Shown: piece by piece, positions 38,270 through 49,033 of the stretch
Layout: each line of letters begins with the position of its first letter
Numbering within the stretch: the first letter of the stretch is position 1
Source: Methanosphaera sp. WGK6
GTDB lineage: Archaea > Methanobacteriota > Methanobacteria > Methanobacteriales > Methanobacteriaceae
DNA: 64,000 bases
Direction: 5' to 3'
Assembly (NCBI RefSeq): GCF_001729965.1
Contig: NZ_JRWK01000006.1
Location: forward strand, 1-64,000
Made by a program: the position numbers and the translations under genes
Notes under the pieces: model-generated
What the model saw: only the letters and a program-made list of their open reading frames with translations
The model's database searches: none
What the model was told of the DNA's origin: nothing

Positions 38270-40219
38270 TTATTCCTCTTTTAGTTCTGTTATTCGATCT
38301 CTTAGTTTGGCAGCTTTTTCAAAGTCAAGATTTTTTGCAGCTTCTTTCATTTCTTTTTCAAGTTCTTTTATAATTTCATCTATTTCATCTACAGTGATAT
38401 TATCAATTTCTTGTATATCTTCAACAGTATTTTCTATTTTCTTTTCTTTGATTTTACGTACAACACTTCTAGGTATAATATCATGGTCTTTATTATATGC
38501 CATTTGTATTTTTCTTCTACGTTCTGTTATGTTTACAGCATTTATCAATGAATCAGTCATATTATCAGCATATAATATTACTTCACCATCTACATTACGT
38601 GCAGCTCTACCAATTGTTTGTATGAGTGATGTTTTTGAACGTAGAAATCCTTCTTTATCAGCATCGAGTATAGCTACTAATGATACTTCTGGTAAATCAA
38701 GTCCTTCTCTTAATAGATTTACTCCTATAAGACAGTCAAATTCTCCTCTTCGTAGGTCATCAATTATTTCTGTTCTTTCTAATGTTGTAATTTCTGAGTG
38801 AAGATATCTTGCTTTAACATCCATTTTTATATAGTAATCTGTTAAATCTTCTGCCATTTTCTTAGTAAGGGATGTGACGAGTACTCTTTGATTTTTTGAG
38901 GCTCTTTTTCTTATTTCACCAAGTAAATCATCTACTTGATTTTTAATTGGTCTTATAATAGGTTTAGGATCAACTAGTCCTGTAGGTCTGATAATTTGTT
39001 CTACTTTATTTTTACTTCTACTTAATTCAAATGCAGCAGGAGTAGCTGAAACATATAATACCTGATTTTGTGCTCTTAGGAATTCATCAAATTTCAAAGG
39101 TCTATTTTCCTTTGCACTAGGTAATCTAAAACCATATTGTACAAGATTTTCTTTTCTTGCTCTATCTCCTTCATACATTCCTCTTATTTGTGGAACAGTT
39201 ACATGTGATTCATCTATAATGGTTAAGTAATCATCAGGAAAATAACCTAATAATGAATATGGTGTTTCTCCCCATGTACGTCCATTCATATGCATAGAAT
39301 AATTTTCTATACCTGAACAATAACCTATTTCTTGTAACATTTCCATGTCAAAGTTAGTTCGTTGTTCTATACGTTGTGCTTCAACATATTTTCCAGTAGC
39401 TTTAAATGTTTCAACACATTCTCTCATTTCTTTTTTAATATTTGCTATTGCTCTATCTTGTTTTTCACGGGCAATAACGAAGTGTTTTGCAGGAAATATG
39501 ATTACTTTGCGAAGTTCTTCAATTATATCTCCTTTTAATGGGTTGGTTTTATAGACAACATCTATTTCATCACCCCACATTTCTACACGTAATGCATAAT
39601 TAGCATTTATTGGAAAAATTTCAATAACATCGCCATGAACTCTAAATTGACCTCTTTCAAATGCAACATCATTTCTACTATACTGCATTTCTATTAATGA
39701 TTTAAGTATTTCTTCTCTTGTTATTTGTTGTTCTACTTCTAATGTTAATGTAAATTCAGCATAGTCCTCAGGTGAACCAATACCATATATGCAAGAAACA
39801 CTAGATACAACAATAACATCATCTCTTGTTAATAATGATTGTGTTGCAGAGTGACGTAATCTGTCAATTTCCTCATTCACAGATGATTCTTTATCTATAA
39901 ATGTATCTGTTTGAGCCACATATGCTTCTGGTTGATAATAATCATAGTAACTTACAAAGTATTCAACTGCATTATCTGGGAAAAATTCTTTAAATTCTTC
40001 ATATAACTGTGAAGCTAATGTTTTATTATGTGACATTACAAGTGTTGGCTTATCTAATTGTTCAATAACATTTGCCATAGTAAATGTTTTTCCAGAACCT
40101 GTAACTCCTTCTAGTGTCTGCTCTTTATCTCCACTTTTGAAGTGTTCTACAAGGGAATTAATAGCTTTTGGTTGATCACCAAAGGGTTTATAATCAGAAT
40201 ATAAATTGAATTTTGACAT
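38270..40219 (-). CDS. uvrB: Excinuclease ABC subunit B
   Basis: UvrB is the helicase-like damage verifier. The 649-residue product shows [16 protein letters not shown] (Walker A near 40), the damage-inserting beta-hairpin [21 protein letters not shown] (as [10 protein letters not shown]), [13 protein letters not shown] (DEAD-like box), [13 protein letters not shown]-type motif ([11 protein letters not shown]), IGRAARN, and a C-terminal UVR motif [14 protein letters not shown] that binds UvrC. Length is typical. It is divergent from uvrC across 143 bp, a shared promoter region; uvrA follows directly. Confidence 0.98.
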   Translation of the reverse strand: MSKFNLYSDYKPFGDQPKAINSLVEHFKSGDKEQTLEGVTGSGKTFTMANVIEQLDKPTLVMSHNKTLASQLYEEFKEFFPDNAVEYFVSYYDYYQPEAYVAQTDTFIDKESSVNEEIDRLRHSATQSLLTRDDVIVVSSVSCIYGIGSPEDYAEFTLTLEVEQQITREEILKSLIEMQYSRNDVAFERGQFRVHGDVIEIFPINANYALRVEMWGDEIDVVYKTNPLKGDIIEELRKVIIFPAKHFVIAREKQDRAIANIKKEMRECVETFKATGKYVEAQRIEQRTNFDMEMLQEIGYCSGIENYSMHMNGRTWGETPYSLLGYFPDDYLTIIDESHVTVPQIRGMYEGDRARKENLVQYGFRLPSAKENRPLKFDEFLRAQNQVLYVSATPAAFELSRSKNKVEQIIRPTGLVDPKPIIRPIKNQVDDLLGEIRKRASKNQRVLVTSLTKKMAEDLTDYYIKMDVKARYLHSEITTLERTEIIDDLRRGEFDCLIGVNLLREGLDLPEVSLVAILDADKEGFLRSKTSLIQTIGRAARNVDGEVILYADNMTDSLINAVNITERRRKIQMAYNKDHDIIPRSVVRKIKEKKIENTVEDIQEIDNITVDEIDEIIKELEKEMKEAAKNLDFEKAAKLRDRITELKEE

Positions 40220-40362
40220 AATAATATTTCTCTTAAAACTCGTTTTAATATATTTATAAAATATAATTAACTGTATTACAATATTTATTATTATACTATT
40301 TAATAAATGTTATATTAAGAAAAATTTTTTTTATTAATTAGAAAAACTATTGGTATGGAATT

Positions 40363-42180
40363 ATGTCTATGAAAATAACAAATCCAAGTGAATTACCACA
40401 AAAACCTGGCGTATATATTATGCATGATAAAAATGATGAAGTAATATATGTGGGGAAAGCAAAGAAACTTAAAAACAGGGTGCAAAGCTATTTTCGTGAT
40501 GAAGATAAATTAGATAGACCAAAAACACAAGTACTAATGAGACACTTTTCTTATCTTGAATACATAATAACAAACACTGAAAAAGAAGCATTAATTCTTG
40601 AAGCAAATCTTATAAAAAAACACATGCCTCGTTATAATATTAGTTTAAAAGATGGAAAACAATATCCTTACATTAAAATAACTAATGAAGAATTTCCAAG
40701 AATATACATAACAAGAAAATTAAGTAATGATGGAGCAGCATACTATGGACCATATACTGATGTGACAAATGCAAGGGGATTTATTGACTTTCTAAACAAA
40801 AACTTCCAAATAAGAACATGTAAACATATGGATGGGCCATGTCTAAATTATCAAATAAAACAGTGTAGTGCACCATGTGCAAATAAGATATCACAAAAAG
40901 ATTATAATAGAAACATAAGACGTGTAAAATTACTACTACAAGGAAAATATAAAACAATACTTAAAAATCTAAAAAGAGACATGAATAAATACTCACAAAA
41001 CATGGAATTTGAAAAAGCAGCAATGTTAAGAGACCAAATAGAAACAATAACTGTAACCCTAGAAAAACAAAATATACAACCAACACAAGATGTAGATCAA
41101 GATATTATAGGAATTGACCATAATGAAACAGAAGCAGCAGTAGTAATAATATCAGTAAGAAATGGTAAAACAAACAAGAAAGATGATATTATACTAAAAG
41201 GTATTGATGGATTTACAGATAAAGAAATATTAACTGAATTTATTAAACAATACTATTCAACAGCACCAATACCTGAACATATAATCCTTGAAGATGAAAT
41301 TGATGATGAAAAAATAATTAGTGAATGGTTAACTGATAAATGTAATCATAAAGTAAAACTAAAAGTAGCAGAGGATGGGCATTACATTACACTTATTAAT
41401 ATAGCTAAGAAAAATGCACATATTAGTTTAACAGAAAATACTAAAGAACAAGAAAATCCCTTATTAACATTAAAACAATATCTAAATCTTCCAAAATTAC
41501 CTTATCATATTGAAGGTTTTGATATATCAAATATATCAGGGATACATGCAGTAGCATCAATGGTTGTATTTGAAGATGCAAAACCTGCAAAGAAGATGTA
41601 TCGTAAATTTAAGATGAATACACCAGGACCAAATGATTTTGCAATGATGAAAGAAGTAATTACACGAAGATACTCACATATATCTCCAAATTTTCAAGAT
41701 GATGTTAAAAATCCTAATGATTCAATATACATACGTCCTGATTTAGTATTAATAGATGGTGGTAAAGGACAACTAGGGATGGCTGTGGAAGTATTCAAAG
41801 AATTAAACATAACTGATGTGCCCTTAGTAGGTCTTGCAAAGAAATTTGAGGAATTATATGTTCCAGGCAGAATGGATCCTATAATACTACCTAGAAAATC
41901 AACAGCACTACAATTATTACAATATGTTCGAGATGAATCACATCGTTTTGCAATAACATTCCATAGAAATGTTAGAGCAAGAGCCTTTACAAAATCAGTA
42001 CTGGATGAAATACCAGGTGTTGGTAAAAAAAGAAAACAACTATTATTAAAACACTTTGAAAATCTAGATGCAATATATAATGCAAATTTAAGTGATATAG
42101 AAGAAGTTGAAGGAATATCTAAAAAATTAGCTAAAACAATATATGATGTTGTACAAAAAGATAAAAAAGAAAATAGTTAA
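40363..42180 (+). CDS. uvrC: Excinuclease ABC subunit C
   Basis: UvrC makes both incisions around the lesion. The 605-residue product has an N-terminal GIY-YIG nuclease domain (PGVYIMHDKNDEVIYVGKAK, read as PGVYIM and VIYVGKAKKL), the cysteine cluster CKHMDGPCLNYQIKQCSAPC region, a UVR motif MEFEKAAMLRDQIE, the RNase H-like 5' nuclease (EGFDISNISGIHAVASMV; DLVLIDGGKGQL) and two C-terminal helix-hairpin-helix motifs (IPGVGKKRKQLLLKHF). It is divergent from uvrB-uvrA, completing the set. Confidence 0.98.
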   Translation: MSMKITNPSELPQKPGVYIMHDKNDEVIYVGKAKKLKNRVQSYFRDEDKLDRPKTQVLMRHFSYLEYIITNTEKEALILEANLIKKHMPRYNISLKDGKQYPYIKITNEEFPRIYITRKLSNDGAAYYGPYTDVTNARGFIDFLNKNFQIRTCKHMDGPCLNYQIKQCSAPCANKISQKDYNRNIRRVKLLLQGKYKTILKNLKRDMNKYSQNMEFEKAAMLRDQIETITVTLEKQNIQPTQDVDQDIIGIDHNETEAAVVIISVRNGKTNKKDDIILKGIDGFTDKEILTEFIKQYYSTAPIPEHIILEDEIDDEKIISEWLTDKCNHKVKLKVAEDGHYITLINIAKKNAHISLTENTKEQENPLLTLKQYLNLPKLPYHIEGFDISNISGIHAVASMVVFEDAKPAKKMYRKFKMNTPGPNDFAMMKEVITRRYSHISPNFQDDVKNPNDSIYIRPDLVLIDGGKGQLGMAVEVFKELNITDVPLVGLAKKFEELYVPGRMDPIILPRKSTALQLLQYVRDESHRFAITFHRNVRARAFTKSVLDEIPGVGKKRKQLLLKHFENLDAIYNANLSDIEEVEGISKKLAKTIYDVVQKDKKENS

Positions 42181-42203
42181 GTTAATACTTATATTATTTT
42201 CCT

Positions 42204-42905
42204 CTATTTTTCAAGTATTTTTCTACTTTTATTATTTCCATATGGGCAAATATAAAGACACATACCACAAGCCATAGGATGGCCTTCATCTCTTCTACTC
42301 ATAATATACTTTCCACACTTTTCAGGACTATATGATTTAGAAGGATCTGGTAAGTCAACAATGGCATTTCCAGGACAAGCATTAACACATAATGTACACT
42401 CATCACACAATGATTCCATCTCAACTCCTGTATATTCACCTAGTGGTGCATTAGTAAGAATAGTAACCCATGTTAATCTTGGACCAAACTCCTTTGTTGT
42501 CAGAAGATTATTTTTACCAAGCCAACCTACACCAGCAATATGAGCACTTGCTTTATTACTAAATGATTGTTTAAGATTAATTTCATCACTTTTTCCTGAA
42601 ACATCTAATATAATTCCATCATAGCCTTCATTTTGAATATAGTTATTTATTTTTTTAGCTATATTAGAAGCTCGTTTGTGTGAATTATAATATTCATCAT
42701 TATATTTCTTTGCTAGTTTATCATCATTATATGTTAATGGTATAGTTTCAATGATATCTTCATTCATTTTATGACCTATAACAATAGCATAAGGATACTT
42801 GCAAATGTCTTTACCATAAGTTTTAATTAATTTTTTGTTATCTTTATTTAAATCTGCAATTCCACATACATCTGTTAAAGATTCAATATATTCCATTATT
42901 TGCAT
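42204..42905 (-). CDS. QueG-like 4Fe-4S protein
   Basis: The roughly 233-residue product has a C-terminal double 4Fe-4S ferredoxin region, CDECTLCVNACPGNAI and CGMCLYICPYG, preceded by HIAGVGWLGKNNLLTTKEFG, the cobalamin/substrate segment of epoxyqueuosine reductase (QueG/DUF1730). It is shorter than bacterial QueG and lacks its C-terminal HEAT domain. Methanogens mostly use archaeosine rather than the queuosine route, so its reaction may differ (inference). The start MQIMEYIES is chosen because GTGATT precedes it; an upstream in-frame ATG (42947) would overlap the neighbouring gene. Confidence 0.75.
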   Translation of the reverse strand: MQIMEYIESLTDVCGIADLNKDNKKLIKTYGKDICKYPYAIVIGHKMNEDIIETIPLTYNDDKLAKKYNDEYYNSHKRASNIAKKINNYIQNEGYDGIILDVSGKSDEINLKQSFSNKASAHIAGVGWLGKNNLLTTKEFGPRLTWVTILTNAPLGEYTGVEMESLCDECTLCVNACPGNAIVDLPDPSKSYSPEKCGKYIMSRRDEGHPMACGMCLYICPYGNNKSRKILEK

Positions 42906-42924
42906 ATTAATCACTAATTTGAAT

Positions 42925-43497
42925 TTAATCAAATGGAGTAAATCCAATTATTACCGTTCCAACATGTTTTTCTGGGGGTATATTATAAATTTCTTTAATA
43001 TAATGGTCTGTTTCAGTAGAAGGAATAGCTACTATGAGTTTTTTCACAGTACTATCAATATCTTGGTTGGTTATGAATTGACTTTTTTCACCTTCCATGA
43101 CAAAGAATTGTTTTTGACCAGGTATTGCATTGTTGTATGCTACAAAATTATCTGATAGGAATTGAACAGTAGGATCTTCTCTTAATTCAGCTAGTTCTTC
43201 TTCATCATAAATTAATTCACCAATGATGTCACCATTTTCTGTTCTAAGAGTAAATGTTGATTCATCACTATGTTCAACATCTCTTTGTTTTGCTTTATCA
43301 TTATCTTTAATAATCAATAATGCTTCTTGTTCTTCGAAAGCATCTTCCATACCTTTATTAATAAAGGGTACTAATTCATCTAAACGTTTCATTTCATAAA
43401 GTAAGATGTTTTTTTTAATTTCATCAGATAAAATATCTATTTTAATTACACCTGGTTCATTTTTCATCATAACTTCGATTTCATATTCTTCACTCAT
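42925..43497 (-). CDS. Unknown protein, paralogue of the next upstream gene
   Basis: A 190-residue acidic soluble protein. The first 60 residues (GVIKIDILSDEIKKNILLYEM, DELVPFINKGMEDAF, ALLIIKDND) align with the neighbour's GILHVGVVNDEIRKNVIRIEM segment, and both end in a short aromatic-to-Gly-Phe motif (TVIIGFTPFD here). The pair therefore arose by duplication but has diverged strongly in the middle. No catalytic motif is evident. GAGGGTGA precedes the ATG. A 20-bp gap separates it from the QueG-like gene. Confidence 0.7.
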   Translation of the reverse strand: MSEEYEIEVMMKNEPGVIKIDILSDEIKKNILLYEMKRLDELVPFINKGMEDAFEEQEALLIIKDNDKAKQRDVEHSDESTFTLRTENGDIIGELIYDEEELAELREDPTVQFLSDNFVAYNNAIPGQKQFFVMEGEKSQFITNQDIDSTVKKLIVAIPSTETDHYIKEIYNIPPEKHVGTVIIGFTPFD

Positions 43498-43544
43498 AGA
43501 ATGTCACCCTCGATAGCATTCCTTATTAATGTAATTATTTTTTT

Positions 43545-44141
43545 CTATTCTTCTACATTAAATCCAACAATTAATGATGCTAATTTAGGATCATCCTCAA
43601 ATCCAAAATATTCTTTAAGATATAAATCAGCTAATGGGTCAGGGCTACTGGATACAACATCATCTGTTCCTTCTACTTCTTCAACTTCAATAAATTGAAC
43701 TGGTGGTAGGAGGAATACTTGTTTTGTAGGATTTTTTTCTAAACGTTCAGATTTCAAATCTGCTTCTATATCTTTTTGGTTTTTTAGAAGAACAAAATCA
43801 GGATTAATATAGTTAGCATTTTCATCTTTACTATATTTTTCTTTTTGTTCATTACTTACAATTTCTTCTCCAAGAATATTTCCTTTATTGTCTACTAATT
43901 GTACAGTTGCAGTTGGAGGTGGTCTAAATGATGCATTTTTAATTATTACAATAGCTAAGTCTCTTTTTAAACACTCATGAACTCCTGCATTAATTACAGG
44001 AATTAGTTCTCCACTTTTATCCATTTCAATACGTATTACATTTTTTCGTATTTCATCATTAACAACACCCACATGTAAAATTCCTCTAAGAGGAGTTACA
44101 GTGTCAATAACACGTTGAAGTACTTCTTCTGCTTTTGTCAA
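43545..44141 (-). CDS. Unknown protein, tandem paralogue
   Basis: A 198-residue acidic soluble protein sharing the alpha/beta N-terminal half and the C-terminal LIVGFNVEE end with its downstream neighbour. It has an internal Pro-rich RPPPTATVQL and LLPPVQFIEVEE segment and a variable acidic loop. No known motif is recognised. The start is TTG, six bases after GAGGTGA. The two paralogues are likely co-transcribed, which suggests they form a heteromer (inference). Confidence 0.7.
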   Translation of the reverse strand: MTKAEEVLQRVIDTVTPLRGILHVGVVNDEIRKNVIRIEMDKSGELIPVINAGVHECLKRDLAIVIIKNASFRPPPTATVQLVDNKGNILGEEIVSNEQKEKYSKDENANYINPDFVLLKNQKDIEADLKSERLEKNPTKQVFLLPPVQFIEVEEVEGTDDVVSSSPDPLADLYLKEYFGFEDDPKLASLIVGFNVEE

Positions 44142-44235
44142 AATGTTTCACCTCAATACATTTTTAAGTATACTTATTATTATTGATATTATATTAAATA
44201 ATCTTTTGTACATTTTTCAAGTTTTTTAATCCTGT

Positions 44236-44781
44236 TTATAAATTATTGCCTATATTTTTAGCTTTTTGAAGTATGTCTTCACTATTTCCAGAGTTGGGTT
44301 TTCCACTACCTGCTGATATGATACTATCAACAGTTAAGCCTATTGATTCAAAAAGTTGTGCTCTACGATTAATATATTCATCATAATATCCATCACGTGC
44401 ACCATAGGTAAATATAACTACTGCTTTTTTATCTTTTTTAAATTGATTGGGCGTGCTTTTAGTCATGGAATAGAATCTATCCATAAATATATGGCCTTGT
44501 GCATTGATTTCTCCAAAATAGTTGGGTGCTGCAAATATAAGTGCATCTTTTTTTTCTAAATCATCCATTATTTTTCTAAAATCATCTTCTATAACACATT
44601 TACTAGGTTTATCTGGATTTCTACAACCCATACATGCTTGACATGGTTTTATATTCATATCATCTACATAGTATATTGTATTTTCTCCATTATTTTCTTT
44701 TATTCCTTCAGTTATCGCATCTACTATTGTTCTACAATTTCCTTTTTTATGTGGACTTGCTATTACTGTTATAGCTTTCAT
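44236..44781 (-). CDS. NADPH-dependent FMN reductase/iron-sulfur flavoprotein-like
   Basis: The 181-residue product has a flavodoxin-like fold: the FMN phosphate loop SPHKKGNCRT at residues 9-18 and FAAPNYFGEINAQ in the middle. The cysteine group CQACMGCRNPDKPSKC resembles the compact 4Fe-4S motif of archaeal iron-sulfur flavoproteins. Such proteins move electrons or reduce O2, H2O2 or quinones in methanogens. AGGTGATTAT lies directly before its ATG, the same arrangement as in dph6 but there with ATT. It is monocistronic. Confidence 0.85.
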   Translation of the reverse strand: MKAITVIASPHKKGNCRTIVDAITEGIKENNGENTIYYVDDMNIKPCQACMGCRNPDKPSKCVIEDDFRKIMDDLEKKDALIFAAPNYFGEINAQGHIFMDRFYSMTKSTPNQFKKDKKAVVIFTYGARDGYYDEYINRRAQLFESIGLTVDSIISAGSGKPNSGNSEDILQKAKNIGNNL

Positions 44782-44954
44782 ATAATCACCTATAAATATC
44801 TTGTTTTAAGATATATTATTATTTTTTTAATAGTTACTATTCTTTTTTTTCAATTTAATTAGACTTGAAGTTATAACTTTTTAATATATTTTTAGGAATG
44901 TTTTATTTTGTATAAAAGTAATTATTTTATATGTATTATTATAAATTATTAATC

Positions 44955-45479
44955 ATGATGTCTAGAATTACAAATTTTTTCACTGATTGTGGTGAAGTTA
45001 TAACATCTCCTGAGGATTTGTTTTATGTAAAAAGACAATATGGTGATCATAATGGTATATGGTCTCTTATATTTTTCTCTATATTCTTAGCATTAATAAT
45101 AGGTTTAGCTATAGGTAATTTAACAGTTACTGGAATACTGGTCTTTGTTTTATTAGTATTTTCATTAATTTTTAAGCTTATCCAAGCAGTACTTATATAT
45201 TTATTTGCAAGATTACTAGGTGGGCATGGAGAATTTATAGGTACATTTAATTTAATCTCTTACTCAAGTGTTCTTGACATATTCATAATACTTGGAATAG
45301 CATGTTTAACATTAGGTAAACTAATTATTATTCCATTACTTTTATTAGTATTATTATGGAAAATGGTGATTGTTATAACTGCCGTTAATAGTGAATATGA
45401 TATAGGATATGGTAAATCATTTTTATCAGCATATGGAATTATTTTATTAATATTTACTATAATTGTGGGGTTATTATAA
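44955..45479 (+). CDS. Yip1-domain-like membrane protein
   Basis: The roughly 174-residue product has about five membrane helices after a short N-terminal segment containing ITSPEDLF, typical of YIP1 family proteins. No catalytic residues are seen. The start is uncertain: ATGs at 44931, 44955 and 44958 are in frame and none has a ribosome site. A TATA-like TATAAAAG at 44911-44918 would place the transcript start near 44940, favouring 44955 and a very short leader. The next gene overlaps by one base (TAATGG). Confidence 0.65.
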   Translation: MMSRITNFFTDCGEVITSPEDLFYVKRQYGDHNGIWSLIFFSIFLALIIGLAIGNLTVTGILVFVLLVFSLIFKLIQAVLIYLFARLLGGHGEFIGTFNLISYSSVLDIFIILGIACLTLGKLIIIPLLLLVLLWKMVIVITAVNSEYDIGYGKSFLSAYGIILLIFTIIVGLL

Positions 45480-46267
45480 TGGAAAACTCAAAAATTGTAG
45501 GTATACTAATAATTGTAGTATTAATATTATCTATTGGTATAATTGGTTATAATGCAACTATTAATGTATATAAACATAGTGGAGATACTTCAGAAACTAT
45601 CCTAGAAGATAGTCAATTAAGTCAAATTACTGATAATGAAACAACCTCTTCTGCAATAAAAACTATTAATTTAAATATACATCAAAAAACTGGAGCTACA
45701 GAAATAGAATTTGCTGATACAGATGATGTGTATAAAATTACAACAAATGGTCAGTTTAATACAACAACTAATGTAACATATAGTGAAAATGGTGATGTAT
45801 TAAATATTGATATTAATAGTGATGAAGATGAAAATACTATTGTACTAAGTAATAAGTATGTTTATAATATAAATGAAACATCAACTTATGGTGGATTTAG
45901 TATTAATGTTAATAATAAGGCAAGAATAAATACACTTAATACAAATATTACTATGGGTGGTGTTAATGTTGAGTTTAATGGTGGTTCTTTAACTACTTTT
46001 AATAATCAAATTAATACTGGTGGAGTAAATATTGAAGGAACACCTTCTGGTGAAACTAATATTAATTCAAACATAGTTATTGGTGGATTTAATGCAAAAA
46101 TTGGTCAAGTAGGTCATGTGTTTACCACTACTGATTTAGGTGGTAGTAATTTAGATGGTTATCAAACAATATCTGATATGGAATATAAAGGTGTTGATTT
46201 TGATAATTCTCAAAATAAAATAACTATTACTAGTAAAATTCAGATAGGTGGATTAAACATAGAATAA
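45479..46267 (+). CDS. Membrane-anchored beta-helix-like extracellular protein
   Basis: The 262-residue product has an N-terminal signal anchor (VGILIIVVLILSIGIIGY) followed by an extracytoplasmic domain. The second half contains repeated turns of about 21 residues, each with GGxN-like motifs (TYGGFSINV, TMGGVNVEF, NTGGVNIEG, VIGGFNAKI, DLGGSNLDG, QIGGLNIE), which suggests a right-handed beta-helix or DUF4097-like adhesin fold. N-x-T sites are common. It is translationally coupled to the Yip1-like membrane protein, so the two probably act together at the surface. Confidence 0.75.
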   Translation: MENSKIVGILIIVVLILSIGIIGYNATINVYKHSGDTSETILEDSQLSQITDNETTSSAIKTINLNIHQKTGATEIEFADTDDVYKITTNGQFNTTTNVTYSENGDVLNIDINSDEDENTIVLSNKYVYNINETSTYGGFSINVNNKARINTLNTNITMGGVNVEFNGGSLTTFNNQINTGGVNIEGTPSGETNINSNIVIGGFNAKIGQVGHVFTTTDLGGSNLDGYQTISDMEYKGVDFDNSQNKITITSKIQIGGLNIE

Positions 46268-46406
46268 ACACCTATTAATTTATTTTTTTAAATTTTTATT
46301 TTAAAACTAACTTCTTTTTATAGATTTATTTTAAATTAATTAAAAATAATCTTTTTTTCCATTGGGAGTTTATTTAAAAGAATATATGAAGATAAAAAAA
46401 TCTTCT

Positions 46407-47435
46407 TTATAATCTTTTTAAGAATTCAAGGATAAGTTTTACAGTGTCTTCAATATCTTTTACACTTACAACACTTACTGGTGTGTGAATATATCTTGTT
46501 GCAACAGATAATGTTGTTGTTGGAATACCTTCACGGGTAAGATGGATAGCTGTAGCATCAGTTGTTCCACCATCACCTACTTCTACTTGGTAATCAATTT
46601 CTGCTGCTTCTGCTGCTTCAATTAATAATTTTTTCATCATTGGATGACTTAATAATCCTCTACCACTAGCATCAGCAAATACAATTACAGGTCCTTCTCC
46701 TGCTTTTGCCGGTGCATTTTCTGGTTTAACTCCAGGGTGATCTCCAGCAATAGTAGTGTCTAATGCAATTGCTAAATCAGGGTTTAATTTAAATGCAGAT
46801 GTTTTTGCTCCTTTTAATCCTACTTCTTCTTGTACTGTTCCTACACCATATACTGTTGCATCACAATCAGTTTGTTTCATTACTTCTGCCATTACAGTAC
46901 AACCTACACGGTTATCAAGAGCTTTACCCATTACTAAATCATTTAAGTATTCTTCAAATTCTGTGTGGAATACAATAGCATCACCAATGGAAACTAATTC
47001 TTCTGCTTGTTCTTTGTCTTTTGCTCCAATATCTATGAACATATCTGTATATGGTACGATTTTTTTAGCTTCTGATGCACTTGTAATGTGTGGTGGTTTA
47101 GAACCAATTACTCCAGGAACTTCTCCATCTTCTGTTTGGATGAAAACTTTTTGATTTAATAACATTTGGTCGTTTATTCCACCAATTTTAACAAATTTTA
47201 TAAATCCATTATCATCAATATAACTTACCATAAGACCAATTTCATCCATATGTGAAGCTAACATTACACTAGGTTTTCCTTCTTTACCTTTATGGGTTGT
47301 GATAAGATTACCCATTGTATCAGTTTCCATTTCATCAACATGGTCTTTTAATTCGTCTTTTAATATTTCACGGATATTTCCTTCAAATCCTGAAATTCCA
47401 CAAGCTTCAGATAATTTTTTTAATAAATCTTTCAT
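46407..47435 (-). CDS. M42 family aminopeptidase
   Basis: The 342-residue product matches the M42 (TET/glutamyl aminopeptidase) family: [10 protein letters not shown] start, metal ligands in [11 protein letters not shown], the DNRVGC motif ([13 protein letters not shown]), catalytic glutamates in [10 protein letters not shown], and [27 protein letters not shown] (read in short parts) with the last histidine ligand. M42 enzymes form dodecameric TET particles that degrade peptides in archaea. GAGGT lies upstream of the ATG. The gene is divergent from the membrane-protein gene at 47662. Confidence 0.93.
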   Translation of the reverse strand: MKDLLKKLSEACGISGFEGNIREILKDELKDHVDEMETDTMGNLITTHKGKEGKPSVMLASHMDEIGLMVSYIDDNGFIKFVKIGGINDQMLLNQKVFIQTEDGEVPGVIGSKPPHITSASEAKKIVPYTDMFIDIGAKDKEQAEELVSIGDAIVFHTEFEEYLNDLVMGKALDNRVGCTVMAEVMKQTDCDATVYGVGTVQEEVGLKGAKTSAFKLNPDLAIALDTTIAGDHPGVKPENAPAKAGEGPVIVFADASGRGLLSHPMMKKLLIEAAEAAEIDYQVEVGDGGTTDATAIHLTREGIPTTTLSVATRYIHTPVSVVSVKDIEDTVKLILEFLKRL

Positions 47436-47661
47436 TTTTTAACCTCACTTTCTTAAATTATAATTTTTATATGTTTAATTAATTTGTTGTATAATTTATC
47501 TTGTATATATAATAATATAATTACTTTTAATTATTAAATTATATTATTTTTATAAAAATTAATAATAAAATACTAATAAGATTATTAATAAAAATATTTA
47601 TGATTATATTTTAAATTTGGGAAAGAATAAAAAATTATTCTTTTTTAAGAGAGTGGATAAA

Positions 47662-48831
47662 ATGGATGCATTAACAATTGTCATAATGTTGATATTATTT
47701 ATTATAGCAATGATATTTGTATTCTCAACAGCACTTTTAACACCATATATAGGTAAACGAAATCTAGTGTCAGTAGTTCTACTTGGATTGATTGTGGGAC
47801 TTGTTGGTGGAGCATTTTTACTTTCACCAATTGTAGATGATATACCAGATTTTACACGTACTATTGTTGAAGAAAGTACTGATGGATCGGATATTATAGA
47901 AATGGATTTATCAACTAATGGGAATATAACACAAATTATTGAAAATATATCATCCATAACTGGTGTACAAAATGTAAGTTATGATGGTATAAATATTAAA
48001 ATTGATGAAGAATTTGATTCAGATACTGAAAAAACTACATTGGTAAATGCTTTAACTAGTAGTAATACAAATATAACAGGTATCGAAGAAAAAGAAAATA
48101 ATACTTTCTTTGTGAAAATAGCACCTGGTGGTGATCCTCAATCAGTTCTTAATAGTATTTATTCAGTATTTAGTACTCATACTTATACTCATTTAAGATA
48201 TACTTCAATGCAGGCTAATGCAACAGTAGCTGCAAATAATGTTACAAAAATAATGTCTACAATATCAAATAATGGAGCAGTAGTTTTAAATGTAACTGGT
48301 CCAACTGAGGATAAAATTAATTCAATTAATAAATTTATCCCTGATAAAACAAATGTGGTTTTATTTGCAGGAGTTATTGGAGTAATTGTGGGACTTGCAG
48401 GATTTTTCATTGATACAATATTTACATTTACAAAAGATAGAAAACGAAATTCAAGAAAAGAATCATCTAGGGATAGAATTAAAAGAAAAACAGTTCCTGG
48501 AACAGATAAACGAAAAAGATCTAATAAAAATGTGCCAAGAAGAGATTCTATAGATATTTTCGATGAGTCATTTGAAGGTAGTAAAAAACAGACTATTGGT
48601 TCTAATAAACAATTCAAACCAATGAATGAGGTTGAAGAACCTAAATCTAAAATAAAACCAGAAAAATCTGAAAAGAAATCTAAAAGTAGATTTGGACGAT
48701 TATTAAGTCGTTCTTCAAATAAAACTAAAAAACCTAAACAAAAACAAGAAAATAAGAAAACTAGGGATAATGTAAAATCTTCAGAAAATAGACGAGAAGT
48801 TCCTAAAGTTCGTCCACGAAGAAAAGATTAA
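47662..48831 (+). CDS. Membrane protein with a basic cytoplasmic tail, unknown function
   Basis: The chosen 389-residue product begins MDALTIVIML with two membrane helices, then an extracytoplasmic N-x-T-containing domain (about 70-240), a third helix (VVLFAGVIGVIVGLAGFF) and a C-terminal tail of about 120 residues that is extremely Lys/Arg/Ser-rich (KRKTVPGTDKRKRSNK, KSKSRFGRLLSRSSNK). The tail could bind nucleic acid or acidic lipids. The start with GAGTGGATAAA upstream is preferred over an in-frame ATG at 47617. No family recognised. Confidence 0.65.
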   Translation: MDALTIVIMLILFIIAMIFVFSTALLTPYIGKRNLVSVVLLGLIVGLVGGAFLLSPIVDDIPDFTRTIVEESTDGSDIIEMDLSTNGNITQIIENISSITGVQNVSYDGINIKIDEEFDSDTEKTTLVNALTSSNTNITGIEEKENNTFFVKIAPGGDPQSVLNSIYSVFSTHTYTHLRYTSMQANATVAANNVTKIMSTISNNGAVVLNVTGPTEDKINSINKFIPDKTNVVLFAGVIGVIVGLAGFFIDTIFTFTKDRKRNSRKESSRDRIKRKTVPGTDKRKRSNKNVPRRDSIDIFDESFEGSKKQTIGSNKQFKPMNEVEEPKSKIKPEKSEKKSKSRFGRLLSRSSNKTKKPKQKQENKKTRDNVKSSENRREVPKVRPRRKD

Positions 48832-49033
48832 GATTTATTATCCACTTTCTTATAATTTTTTTTAAATATCTAATTTTTAAAACTATTTTTAATTCTATTA
48901 TTTTATTATATAAGAATATATGATAATCCATGCAATTATATTTATTTTCAATACTGTTTTTCATATATTTAACCAATATATATTATTTAAAAAATACAAA
49001 TCTTTGTATTAGAAAAAATATTAAGGTGATTAT

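Noticed and set aside
35380-40219. Insertion sequence or integrated element around uvrAB
   Set aside because: No transposase, integrase, terminal repeats or composition break is visible, despite the likely bacterial origin of the genes.
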